Shown one piece after another: positions 47,724 through 55,860 of a stretch of DNA of 64,000 nt. The stretch's first letter is position 1, and every line of letters begins with the position of its first letter. Where the stretch lies: NCBI RefSeq assembly GCF_018399035.1, contig NZ_CP073760.1, forward strand, positions 310,001 through 374,000, in the 5' to 3' direction. The notes beneath the pieces are model-generated. The model saw only the letters and a list, made by a program, of their open reading frames with translations, did no database searches and was not told the DNA's origin. A program made the position numbers and the translations under genes. Source of the stretch: Thiocapsa sp. (GTDB lineage: Bacteria > Pseudomonadota > Gammaproteobacteria > Chromatiales > Chromatiaceae).

Positions 47724-48473
47724 TCAGCCTTGCCGGCTCTCCCCGATCCGGTCGCAATACTGACTGAGGTTGTCCGGCACGCCGGGAGGGCAGACGCCGC
47801 ATTCGCGGTTACCGGGAACCGCAAAGTCGATAAACTTCGGATAGGCGAGATCAAGCCCGTTCATCAGCTCGACGAAGGACTCGAGCGAGCGATTGCCGCC
47901 GAGTCGCGGGTTACGTGTCTTCTCCTGCGCGATGCTCGAGACCCAGCGTCCCTCGTAGTCGTGACCGGGGTAGACCAGCGTCTCCTCGGGCAGCGAGAAG
48001 AGCTTGCCGGCGACGCTGTGATACAAGGCAGCCGGGTCGCCGCTTTGGAAATCGGTCCGACCGCAGGCGTCGATCAGGAGTGCATCGCCGGTGAGAACAC
48101 GCTCCCCGATCCGGTAGGCGTGATGGCCGTCGGTATGACCGGGGGTAAAGAGCGGGGCGATATGCAGAGTGCCGACCACCAGCGGTGTCCCTTCCTCGAC
48201 CGGTACATCGATGCAGTCGAGCCCGTCGATCGCGGGGTGCGCGATCCGGCTGCCCGCTTCGCGCTTGAGCGTGAGTGCGGAGGTGATGTGATCGGCGTGG
48301 ACATGCGTATCGAGCGTGAAGAGCAGCTTCAGCCCGAGCTTCGAGATCTCGGCCAGATCACGCTGCCAGGTGGGCAGCACCGGGTCGATCAAGATCGCCT
48401 CGCCCGTCTTTTCGCAGCCGAGTAGATAGGTGTAGGTACTGGAAACCGGTTCGAACAGTTGTTTGAAAAGCAT
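47724..48473 (-). CDS. MBL-fold persulfide dioxygenase (ETHE1-like)
   Basis: 249 residues: iron-ligand motif THVHADH (57-62), FTPGHTDGHH, VLTGDALLIDACGRTDFQ and VYPGHDYEGRWVSSI. The GRTDFQ and the ending CGVCPPGVPDNL are typical of the ETHE1 branch, which oxidises glutathione persulfide to sulfite. It fits a sulfur-oxidising lifestyle. GGAGA lies six bases before the ATG. Divergent from cobE. Confidence 0.9.
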   Translation of the reverse strand: MLFKQLFEPVSSTYTYLLGCEKTGEAILIDPVLPTWQRDLAEISKLGLKLLFTLDTHVHADHITSALTLKREAGSRIAHPAIDGLDCIDVPVEEGTPLVVGTLHIAPLFTPGHTDGHHAYRIGERVLTGDALLIDACGRTDFQSGDPAALYHSVAGKLFSLPEETLVYPGHDYEGRWVSSIAQEKTRNPRLGGNRSLESFVELMNGLDLAYPKFIDFAVPGNRECGVCPPGVPDNLSQYCDRIGESRQG

Positions 48474-48561
48474 CGTGTTCTCCGTTGAGAATGAAGCATA
48501 CGAAAGGCGTATGGTAATGCTGCGGAGTTGCGCCGCGCGGTGCGATCGATCGGGGGTGTTG

Positions 48562-48951
48562 ATGGAAGTCGCGATTGGAATTGGTTGTGACCGCGGCGCG
48601 GCGCTCGGAACACTGGAGGCTGCGTTGGCGGAAGCCTTGGCGCGCGTCGGCCCCGTGGATGTGCGCTGGCTGGCGACCATCGACCGCAAAGGCGACGAGC
48701 CGGCGATCCTGGCCTTGGCGGCAGCTCGCCGTTGGCCGCTGGTGATCTATCCGGCGACGGCGCTCGCGTGCATCGAGGTGCCCAATCCGTCGGCGCAGGT
48801 GCTTCGCCATCTCGGTGTCCCGGCGGTCGCCGAGGCAGCCGCGCTCTTGGCCGCCGGTGCCGAGATCGGCGATCTGCTGCTTGAAAAGTACAAATTTCGC
48901 GGCGAGGACGCTAAGCATGTCACCTTGTCGGTCGCCGCATGGCGACGGTGA
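48562..48951 (+). CDS. cobE: Cobalamin biosynthesis protein CobE (CbiG C-terminal domain type)
   Basis: 129 residues: VAIGIGCDRGAALGTLEAALAEAL, LATIDRKGDEPAILALA and VPAVAEAAALLAAGAEIGDLLLEKYKFR match the CbiG C-terminal/CobE family, which takes part in aerobic B12 corrin-ring synthesis. A GGGGGTG site precedes ATG 48562. The rest of the pathway is not in the window. Confidence 0.85.
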   Translation: MEVAIGIGCDRGAALGTLEAALAEALARVGPVDVRWLATIDRKGDEPAILALAAARRWPLVIYPATALACIEVPNPSAQVLRHLGVPAVAEAAALLAAGAEIGDLLLEKYKFRGEDAKHVTLSVAAWRR

Positions 48952-49058
48952 GGCGCCGGCCGGTCGCTGCCGATGCGTGCGCCGAGCGTGGAATCGCGAT
49001 CCGGCAGCCGAACGAAGGTTGTTGGGTCTCGCTCCGCGCTTCCCGTTAGAATGCCGCC

Positions 49059-49670
49059 ATGCGACACGATCTCAAGCTTCCCCGGCTCTACAAGACGCTC
49101 CTCATGCTGGCGCTCGTCTTCGGCCCTTTTTACTGGCTGGCCTTCACCGAGGACGGTCAGCGGCGCACCGATCTCGCCCTCATGTTCCTGCTCGGCAAGC
49201 CCGAGCTGAACGCGGCCTTGGATTCCTTCACCGGCGCTTTGACCGAGGGGCAGATCCGCGAGACCTTCCCCAAGCTCGCGTTTCAATGTGCCGACGGGGC
49301 GAATCCCTTCGGCAACCGTCTTTGCGCCGCAGAGATCGGTGCCTTCAACGGGATGCCGGCATCCTCGGTGACCCTGTTTCTGGTCGGCGACGGGCTGCGT
49401 GCGGTGAAGGTGGCGTATCGCCGCATCTACCATCCCTTGATGCGCGATTGGATGGAGGGCCGTGTCGGTCGGGCCGATGATCTGTCGACCTCGCAGGAGA
49501 ACGACGAGACCGGCGACGGTGTCGCGACCTGGACGGTGCCCGACGGCTTGCTGATCATGCGCGACGGCGAGCTTGCGCGCGAGGACGCCCCGGCCTTGTT
49601 CTGGCTCTCGGGCGCCGCACTCGCTCGACAGGCCGCCGCACGCGCACCGGATCAGGCCCCGTTGAACTGA
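49059..49670 (+). CDS. Hypothetical membrane-anchored protein
   Basis: 203 residues with one N-terminal membrane helix (TLLMLALVFGPFYWLAF), then a soluble, presumably periplasmic region containing two conserved-looking cysteines (FQCADGANPFGNRLCAAEI). I do not recognise a family. The last 19 bases overlap the end of the convergent TSUP gene. Confidence 0.7.
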   Translation: MRHDLKLPRLYKTLLMLALVFGPFYWLAFTEDGQRRTDLALMFLLGKPELNAALDSFTGALTEGQIRETFPKLAFQCADGANPFGNRLCAAEIGAFNGMPASSVTLFLVGDGLRAVKVAYRRIYHPLMRDWMEGRVGRADDLSTSQENDETGDGVATWTVPDGLLIMRDGELAREDAPALFWLSGAALARQAAARAPDQAPLN

Positions 49671-50413
49671 TCCAGGAAGAATTTGATCGAGATCAGGACC
49701 GAGGACACGACCAGGATAGGTCGCACCAGCACGGCCCCGTGCTTGAGCACCAGATGCGACCCCAACCAAGCACCGATGAGCTGGCCGAGGGCCATCGCGG
49801 CGGCGACGATCCAGACGACGTGTCCGCCGATCGTGAAGAAGATCAGCGCTGCCAGATTGCTCGTGAAGTTGAGCAGCTTGGTGTATGCGGTGGCGCGGCG
49901 CATGTTGTAGCCGAGCAGCGCGACATAACCCATCGCGAAGAAGGTCCCGGTGCCCGGGCCGAAGAAGCCGTCGTAGAAGCCGACACCGACTCCGACCGTG
50001 ACGGCGAAGGCCGGCGTCGACAGCCGCTGGTGCGAGTCCAGATCCGAGACCCGCGGCGAGAAGAGAAAGTAGAGCGCGAATCCGACCAACAGTATCGGGA
50101 TCAGACGCTGCAGCGCGGCGCTGTCGATCTGCTGGACCAGGATCGCACCGAGTGCGGCGCCGACGAAGGTGCAGGCGACCGTGAAGGCCGCGCCGCGCGG
50201 CTCGATCATGCCCTTGCGCATGAAGTGGAGCGTCGCGCTGCCGCTGCCGAAGACCGCCTGCGCCTTGTTGGTCGCCAGGCTTTCGACCGGGCTCAGACCG
50301 GCCCAGAGCAGGGCCGGGATGGTGATGAGTCCGCCGCCGCCGGCGATGGCATCGACAAAGCCCGCGAGCAGCGCGAGGCCGAACAGGATCAAGGCGATCT
50401 CGGGGGAATCCAC
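49652..50413 (-). CDS. TSUP (TauE/SafE/YfcA) family membrane permease
   Basis: A 253-residue membrane protein with the family motif GFVDAIAGGGGLITIPALLWAG in the first helices and GFYDGFFGPGTGTFF at the start of the second half. TSUP proteins carry sulfite, sulfoacetate or other sulfur compounds, or act in export; no exact substrate here. It starts with GTG 50413. Close to YfcA of E. coli in type. Confidence 0.9.
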   Translation of the reverse strand: MDSPEIALILFGLALLAGFVDAIAGGGGLITIPALLWAGLSPVESLATNKAQAVFGSGSATLHFMRKGMIEPRGAAFTVACTFVGAALGAILVQQIDSAALQRLIPILLVGFALYFLFSPRVSDLDSHQRLSTPAFAVTVGVGVGFYDGFFGPGTGTFFAMGYVALLGYNMRRATAYTKLLNFTSNLAALIFFTIGGHVVWIVAAAMALGQLIGAWLGSHLVLKHGAVLVRPILVVSSVLISIKFFLDQFNGA

Positions 50414-50512
50414 TCGGGTCCGGGTCCTCGCCGTTCAGGTTGAAATCCAAGAACCTGGTTACAATCTGCCCCCCCTCACGTCTCGACATTGCAGACCCTA
50501 GCCGACACCACG

Positions 50513-51490
50513 ATGCCCGCACTCGACGTACAGCAGCTGACCAAGACCTACAAAGGCGGTTTCCAGGCCCTGAAGGGGATCGACCTGACCGTCGAGGAGG
50601 GGGATTTCTTCGCGCTGCTGGGACCGAACGGGGCAGGCAAGTCGACCTTTATCGGCATCCTCGCCTCGCTGGTGAACAAGACCGGCGGCAGCGTGAGGGT
50701 CTTCGGCAAGGATCAGGATCGTACGCCCGAGCTGGTGAAGTCCTTCATCGGTCTCGTGCCGCAGGAGTTCAACTTCAATCTCTTCCTGCCGGTCGAGGAG
50801 GTGGTGGTCAATCAGGCCGGCTACTACGGTATCCCACGACGCGAGGCGAAGGTGCGCGCGGAGCGTTATCTCAAGCAGCTCGATCTGTGGGACCGGCGCG
50901 ACACCGAGATGCGCAAGCTCTCCGGCGGTCTGAAGCGGCGCTTGATGATCGCACGGGCATTGGTGCACGAGCCGCGGCTGCTGATCCTCGACGAGCCGAC
51001 CGCGGGCGTGGATATCGAGATCCGTCGCTCGATGTGGACCTTCCTGCGCGAGCTCAACGCCGGCGGGACGACCATCATCCTCACGACCCATTATCTCGAA
51101 GAGGCGGAGAGTCTCTGCCGCAACATCGCCATCATCAACCATGGCGAGATTGCCGAGCGCACCAGCATCCTTGCCTTGCTGAATCGGCTCCATACCGAGA
51201 CCTTCGTCTTGAATCTGAAGGGCCGACTCTCCGAGCTGCCCCAGCTCGGCGGTTTCGTGCTCCAGCACCTCGACGACTGTACGCTGGAGGTCGAAATGAG
51301 CCGCGAGCATACCATCAACGGTTTATTCGAGGCCCTGTCGCGCAACGGGATCGAGGTGATCAGCCTGCGCAATAAGCAAAATCGCCTCGAGCGGCTCTTT
51401 TTGGAGATGGTCGATCGGCGTGTCGGCGCCGGGTGGTCGAGCTCGGATCCGGCGGCCACGCCCGATGCCCCGCGTGAGGTGATTGCGTGA
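50513..51490 (+). CDS. yadG: ABC transporter ATP-binding protein, YadG type
   Basis: 325 residues: Walker A GPNGAGKS, signature LSGGLKRRLMIARAL, Walker B LLILDEPTAGVDIEIRR, and H-loop LTTHYLEEAE. The C-terminal extension (~230-325) is longer than in E. coli YadG. It overlaps the permease gene by four bases. ATG 50513 is preferred over TTG 50489. The YadGH pair exports an unknown substrate. Confidence 0.9.
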   Translation: MPALDVQQLTKTYKGGFQALKGIDLTVEEGDFFALLGPNGAGKSTFIGILASLVNKTGGSVRVFGKDQDRTPELVKSFIGLVPQEFNFNLFLPVEEVVVNQAGYYGIPRREAKVRAERYLKQLDLWDRRDTEMRKLSGGLKRRLMIARALVHEPRLLILDEPTAGVDIEIRRSMWTFLRELNAGGTTIILTTHYLEEAESLCRNIAIINHGEIAERTSILALLNRLHTETFVLNLKGRLSELPQLGGFVLQHLDDCTLEVEMSREHTINGLFEALSRNGIEVISLRNKQNRLERLFLEMVDRRVGAGWSSSDPAATPDAPREVIA

Positions 51491-52275
51491 GCAGGACGGG
51501 TGTCGGCGGGTATCGTCACTGGATCAGCTTTCAGACGATCTTCGTCAAGGAGATCCTGCGGTTCACCCGGATCTGGGTCCAGACGATCCTGCCGTCGGTC
51601 ATCACGACCACGCTCTATTTCGTGATCTTCGGGCGTCTGATCGGCGATCGGATCGGCACCATGGGCGGCTTGGATTATCTCGACTTCATCGTGCCGGGAC
51701 TGGTCCTGATGGGCGTCATCACCAACGCCTATTCCAACGTCGTGTCCTCCTTCTACAGCAGCAAGTTCTCGCGCTACATCGAGGAGCTGCTGGTCTCCCC
51801 TGCACCGAACTGGGTGATCCTGGCGGGCTACGTCGCCGGCGGCGTCGCGCGAGGTCTCGTGGTCGGGGTGGCGGTCATGCTGGTTGCCATGGTCTTCACC
51901 GAGATCCGGATCCACAGTCTTGCCGTGACCCTCCTGGTGATCACCATGACCGCGGTGCTGTTCGCGCTCGGCGGCTTCATCAACGCCATCTATGCCAACA
52001 GCTTCGACGACATCTCGATCGTGCCGACCTTCGTACTGACGCCACTGACCTACCTGGGCGGGGTGTTCTACTCGATCGAGCTGCTGCCGGGCTTTTGGCA
52101 GGGCGTGTCGCTCGCCAATCCGGTCCTCTACATGGTCAACGCCTTCCGCTACGGGCTGCAGGGTGTCAGCGACATCCCCGTCGGCATTGCGTTCGGGATC
52201 ACCGCGGTCTTTATCCTGGTGCTCGGGGCCTTCAGCCTGCACTTACTGCGTCGCGGGATCGGGATCAAGACCTGA
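51487..52275 (+). CDS. yadH: ABC-2 type permease, YadH type
   Basis: 262 residues. It follows E. coli YadH: KEILRFTRIWVQTILPSVITTTLYFVIFG, DFIVPGLVLMGVITNAYSNV, DDISIVPTFVLTPLTYLGGVFYS, then RYGLQGVSDIP. Six membrane helices. It starts with GTG 51487. The 52276-52568 gap after it holds no supported feature. Confidence 0.92.
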   Translation: MSRTGVGGYRHWISFQTIFVKEILRFTRIWVQTILPSVITTTLYFVIFGRLIGDRIGTMGGLDYLDFIVPGLVLMGVITNAYSNVVSSFYSSKFSRYIEELLVSPAPNWVILAGYVAGGVARGLVVGVAVMLVAMVFTEIRIHSLAVTLLVITMTAVLFALGGFINAIYANSFDDISIVPTFVLTPLTYLGGVFYSIELLPGFWQGVSLANPVLYMVNAFRYGLQGVSDIPVGIAFGITAVFILVLGAFSLHLLRRGIGIKT

Positions 52276-52568
52276 TCGACGGCGATCCGCAGCGGCCGAT
52301 GCCGACTGCGCCCGTTGCGGAACGGCTTCGAGACCCGCCCGCGCAGCGTGCCGAGCCCGCCCAGCCGATCCCCTCAGGTTGTATCCTCATGCAGCAAGTG
52401 GGACCATAAGCACCTGAAACTTCCAAGAAAGGATCGCCCATCCGATGTATTTCGGCGTTCTCTCCATCCATCCCTTGCCGATGAGCACGGCGCCGCGTCG
52501 CGCGGCGGACCTGCGCGATGCCGGCTTGGGTCCCAGCTTGATTCCCGGCTTCGAGCGGGGGTGCTGAC

Positions 52569-54944
52569 GTGGCACGACGTCCAGGTCGCGCCCCCGTGCG
52601 TCGACGCCTCGGGATCGGCGGATTTCTGTTCCGCTGGGTCCTGCTGATTCTGGTCGGCATCGGTCTTGCCGGCACCCTCTACGGCATCCATCTCGACCGC
52701 GTCGTGCGCGGCAAATTCGAGGGTCAGCGCTGGGCGCTGCCGGCCCGGGTCTTCGCACGTCCGCTGGAGCTGTACGCGGATCGGCCGCTGCTCGGGGACC
52801 AGCTTCAGGCCGAGCTGGACCGTCTGAACTATCGGCGGATCGCTGCCCCGGATGTGCCCGGCAGCTATAGTCGCGACGGCGAGCGCTTCCTGATCCGGAC
52901 ACGCTCCTTTCGGTTTTGGGATGGCGAAGAGCCCGCGTACGCCCTGAAGGTCGGCCTTGCCGAGGGACGCGTCGCCGAGATGGATGACGCTACCGGCGGT
53001 CCGGCCCCGGCACTCGTGCGTCTGGATCCGATGTTGATCGCCAGCATCTATCCGACCCACAACGAGGACCGCGTCCTGCTGCGCCGCAAGGACATCCCCG
53101 ATCTGCTGATTCGCACGTTGATCGCGGTGGAAGATCGCAGCTTCTATCGGCATATCGGCGTGGATCCGCGCGGAATCGTGCGCGCCTCCTTCAGCAATCT
53201 GCGGGCCGGGGGCGTGGTCGAGGGCGCGAGCACCCTGACCCAGCAGCTGGTCAAGAACTTCTATCTCACCGCGGATCGGACCTTCGAGCGCAAGATCAAC
53301 GAGGCCCTGATGGCCTTGCTGCTCGAGCGCCGCTACAGCAAGGACGAGATCCTCGAGGCCTACGCCAACGAGATCTATCTGGGCCAAGACGGCAGCCGCG
53401 CGATCCACGGTTTCGGTCTGGCGAGCAGCTTCTTCTTCAACAAGCCGCTTGAAGAGCTCGGCATCCCGGAGACGGCGCTTCTGGCCGGCATGGTCCAAGC
53501 GCCGTCGAGCTTGGATCCGCGGCGTCGTTCCGAGGCCGCGCTCAAGCGGCGCAACCTGGTGCTGGATCTGATGGCGCGCGACGGCGTCATCAGTCAGGCC
53601 GATGCCGAGGCGGCCAAGGGCGCCCCGCTCGGGATTGCCGAGGGCGGCGGTCGGCCGGTCGGGAACTATCCCGACTTTATCTCCCTGGTTCGGCGCCAGC
53701 TCCAGCGCGATTACCGCGAGGAGGATCTCCGATCCGATGGCTTGAACATCTTCACGACGCTCGACCCGCTGGTGCAGTCCGAGGTCGAGAAGGCCCTGCC
53801 GTCGCGGCTTTCCGAGTTGGAGAAATCGCGCAGGATGAAGGCCGGCACGCTTGAAGCCGCGGCGGTGGTGACCTCGGTTGCTCAGGGCGAGGTGCTGGCG
53901 CTCGCCGGCGGTCGCGAGGCCGGCTATGCCGGGTTCAATCGCGCGCTCGACTCGGTGCGCTCCATCGGCTCGCTGGTCAAGCCGGCCATCTATCTGGCCG
54001 CCTTGTCCAAACCCGAGCGCTATTCATTGACCACCAATCTGCAGGACACGCCGATCAGTATGCGGGTCGGCGACAAGATCTGGGCACCCAAGAACTATGA
54101 CCGCCGGGTCAACGGGTCCGTGACCTTGCATCGCGCCCTCAGCAGCTCGCTCAATCTGGCGACGGTGAATCTCGGGCTGAGTCTCGGTCTGACCGAGGTG
54201 ACGGAGACGCTTTATCGCCTGGGTGCGCAGCGGCGTATCAGCAAGGTGCCGGCGATGTTGCTCGGTGCGGTCTCCTTGTCGCCCTTGGAGGTTGCGCAGG
54301 TCTATCAGACGATTGCCGCAGGTGGTTACCGGTCGCCGCTGCGCGCCATTCGCGAAGTCATGGATCCCGACGGGCGCCCGCTCAACCGTTATCCGCTGGC
54401 TGTCGAGGCGGTCGTGGATCCGCGTGCCGCCTATCTGACGACTTGGGCGATGCAGCGTGTGGTCACGCACGGCACCGCCCGCTGGCTCGGCGAGAAGCTG
54501 CCGAAGGGGATGACGATGGCCGGCAAGACCGGCACCACGGACGAGATGCGCGACAGTTGGTATGCCGGATTCAGCGGCGACAAGGTTGCCGTCGTCTGGG
54601 TCGGTCGCGATGATTATCAGCCGATGGGGTTGGCCGGAGGCGCGGGCGCACTGCGTGTTTGGGGCGATTTCATGCTGGCGATTCCCAACGAGCCGCTGTC
54701 GGATATCCCGCCGCAGGGTGTGGTTGTGGCCGGCAAGGGCGAAGCGCCCTACATCGCCGGCACGGCGCCGGCCGCACGCGGCGGCGGGGCGGCGAAGAAG
54801 CCCGCGCCGACGAGCGGCGACACGCAGAATCTGGCTCAGTCCGGTGCGCCGTCCGCGGCCGAGCCGGAACCTGCGCCCGAACCCAATGCGGCGCCGAAGG
54901 CGTCGTCCAGCAAGAATCTTTTTATGAGTGATTTCTACAACTGA
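52569..54944 (+). CDS. mrcB: Penicillin-binding protein 1B (bifunctional transglycosylase/transpeptidase)
   Basis: 791 residues: a single N-terminal membrane helix (LFRWVLLILVGIGLAGTLYG), a UvrB-like domain-2 region (residues ~50-110), a glycosyltransferase domain with catalytic Glu in EDRSFYRHIGVD and GASTLTQQLVKNFYL, and a transpeptidase domain with SIGSLVKP (Ser-x-x-Lys), SSSLN and KTGTTDEMRDSW. A proline/alanine-rich tail follows. It starts with GTG 52569. The last base of its stop begins the next gene's ATG, an lpoP-like activator. Confidence 0.95.
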   Translation: MARRPGRAPVRRRLGIGGFLFRWVLLILVGIGLAGTLYGIHLDRVVRGKFEGQRWALPARVFARPLELYADRPLLGDQLQAELDRLNYRRIAAPDVPGSYSRDGERFLIRTRSFRFWDGEEPAYALKVGLAEGRVAEMDDATGGPAPALVRLDPMLIASIYPTHNEDRVLLRRKDIPDLLIRTLIAVEDRSFYRHIGVDPRGIVRASFSNLRAGGVVEGASTLTQQLVKNFYLTADRTFERKINEALMALLLERRYSKDEILEAYANEIYLGQDGSRAIHGFGLASSFFFNKPLEELGIPETALLAGMVQAPSSLDPRRRSEAALKRRNLVLDLMARDGVISQADAEAAKGAPLGIAEGGGRPVGNYPDFISLVRRQLQRDYREEDLRSDGLNIFTTLDPLVQSEVEKALPSRLSELEKSRRMKAGTLEAAAVVTSVAQGEVLALAGGREAGYAGFNRALDSVRSIGSLVKPAIYLAALSKPERYSLTTNLQDTPISMRVGDKIWAPKNYDRRVNGSVTLHRALSSSLNLATVNLGLSLGLTEVTETLYRLGAQRRISKVPAMLLGAVSLSPLEVAQVYQTIAAGGYRSPLRAIREVMDPDGRPLNRYPLAVEAVVDPRAAYLTTWAMQRVVTHGTARWLGEKLPKGMTMAGKTGTTDEMRDSWYAGFSGDKVAVVWVGRDDYQPMGLAGGAGALRVWGDFMLAIPNEPLSDIPPQGVVVAGKGEAPYIAGTAPAARGGGAAKKPAPTSGDTQNLAQSGAPSAAEPEPAPEPNAAPKASSSKNLFMSDFYN

Positions 54945-55819
54945 TGACTAGAGTGCCAATGATCTTGATGGCCGGGTTGGTGTTGACGGCCTGTGCGACA
55001 GGGCAGCGCGAGGATGGTCCGGCGCCGGTGCTTCAGGTCACGCCCCGCGAGCCTGTCGTCGCAAAGACCGAACTGGCCGAGACGCCCGTGCCGGAGCAAC
55101 CGGCAGCGCCGAAGAAGCAGCAGACCAGGGTCTTTGCCTATCGGGACCCGGCGGCCGAGCCCGATCCCGTGCCGGAGCCGGCCGCCGCTGCACCGAGCGT
55201 TGCGCAGACGCCGGTTACGCCGACGCCTGCCGCCAAGCCGGCAGCGCCGCCCACTCAGGCGCCCGCTCAGGCGAAGGCAACGCCGCCCGCTCCTGCTGCC
55301 GCGAAGCCCCCGACCCCCGCCGCACCGGCGCCGAAGGTCGCGCAGACCCCACCCAAGCCCGAGGCCAAGGCGCCGCCGACCCCGCCCGCGCCCGCTCGCG
55401 CCGAGGCGCCCCCGGCGCCCCCGCCGGCCGCGCCGCCGCCGGCTCCACCCGTGCAGGTCGCTGCGGTCCCGCCGGCACCGCCGTTGGCCGCGCCCGGTCT
55501 GCCGCCGGCAGCCGACGCCTTGGCCCGTCAAGCCGAGCAGCAGCGCCAGTCGGGTGACTACGCGGGTGCCGCGGCCTCGCTCGAGCGGTCCTTGCGGATC
55601 GCCCCGCGCGAGGCCTACCTCTGGAACCGTCTCGCCCGGGTCCGTCTGGAGCAAGGCCAAGCCGCGCAAGCCGGCAATCTCGCCTCCCGCTCGAACGATC
55701 TCGCGGGCGACACACCGGACGTCAAGCAGGACAACTGGCGGGTTATCGCCGAATCCAAACGTCGCTCGGGGGATATCGCCGGCGCGACCGAAGCGGAGAA
55801 GCGGGCGAGCGGAAACTGA
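54944..55819 (+). CDS. Proline-rich TPR lipoprotein, probable PBP1B activator (LpoP-like)
   Basis: 291 residues. Lipobox LTAC with Cys17, then a long Pro/Ala-rich linker (~25-185), long enough to span the periplasm, and a C-terminal TPR domain (ALARQAEQQRQSGDYAGAAASLERSLRIAPREAYLWNRLARVRLEQG). In Pseudomonas, LpoP, a TPR lipoprotein next to the PBP1B gene, activates that enzyme. Same architecture and same position here, so the same job is inferred. Confidence 0.85.
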   Translation: MTRVPMILMAGLVLTACATGQREDGPAPVLQVTPREPVVAKTELAETPVPEQPAAPKKQQTRVFAYRDPAAEPDPVPEPAAAAPSVAQTPVTPTPAAKPAAPPTQAPAQAKATPPAPAAAKPPTPAAPAPKVAQTPPKPEAKAPPTPPAPARAEAPPAPPPAAPPPAPPVQVAAVPPAPPLAAPGLPPAADALARQAEQQRQSGDYAGAAASLERSLRIAPREAYLWNRLARVRLEQGQAAQAGNLASRSNDLAGDTPDVKQDNWRVIAESKRRSGDIAGATEAEKRASGN

Positions 55820-55860
55820 GCGCGCCGACAGCGGCTCGTTCAGGGCGCTACGCCTCCGTC

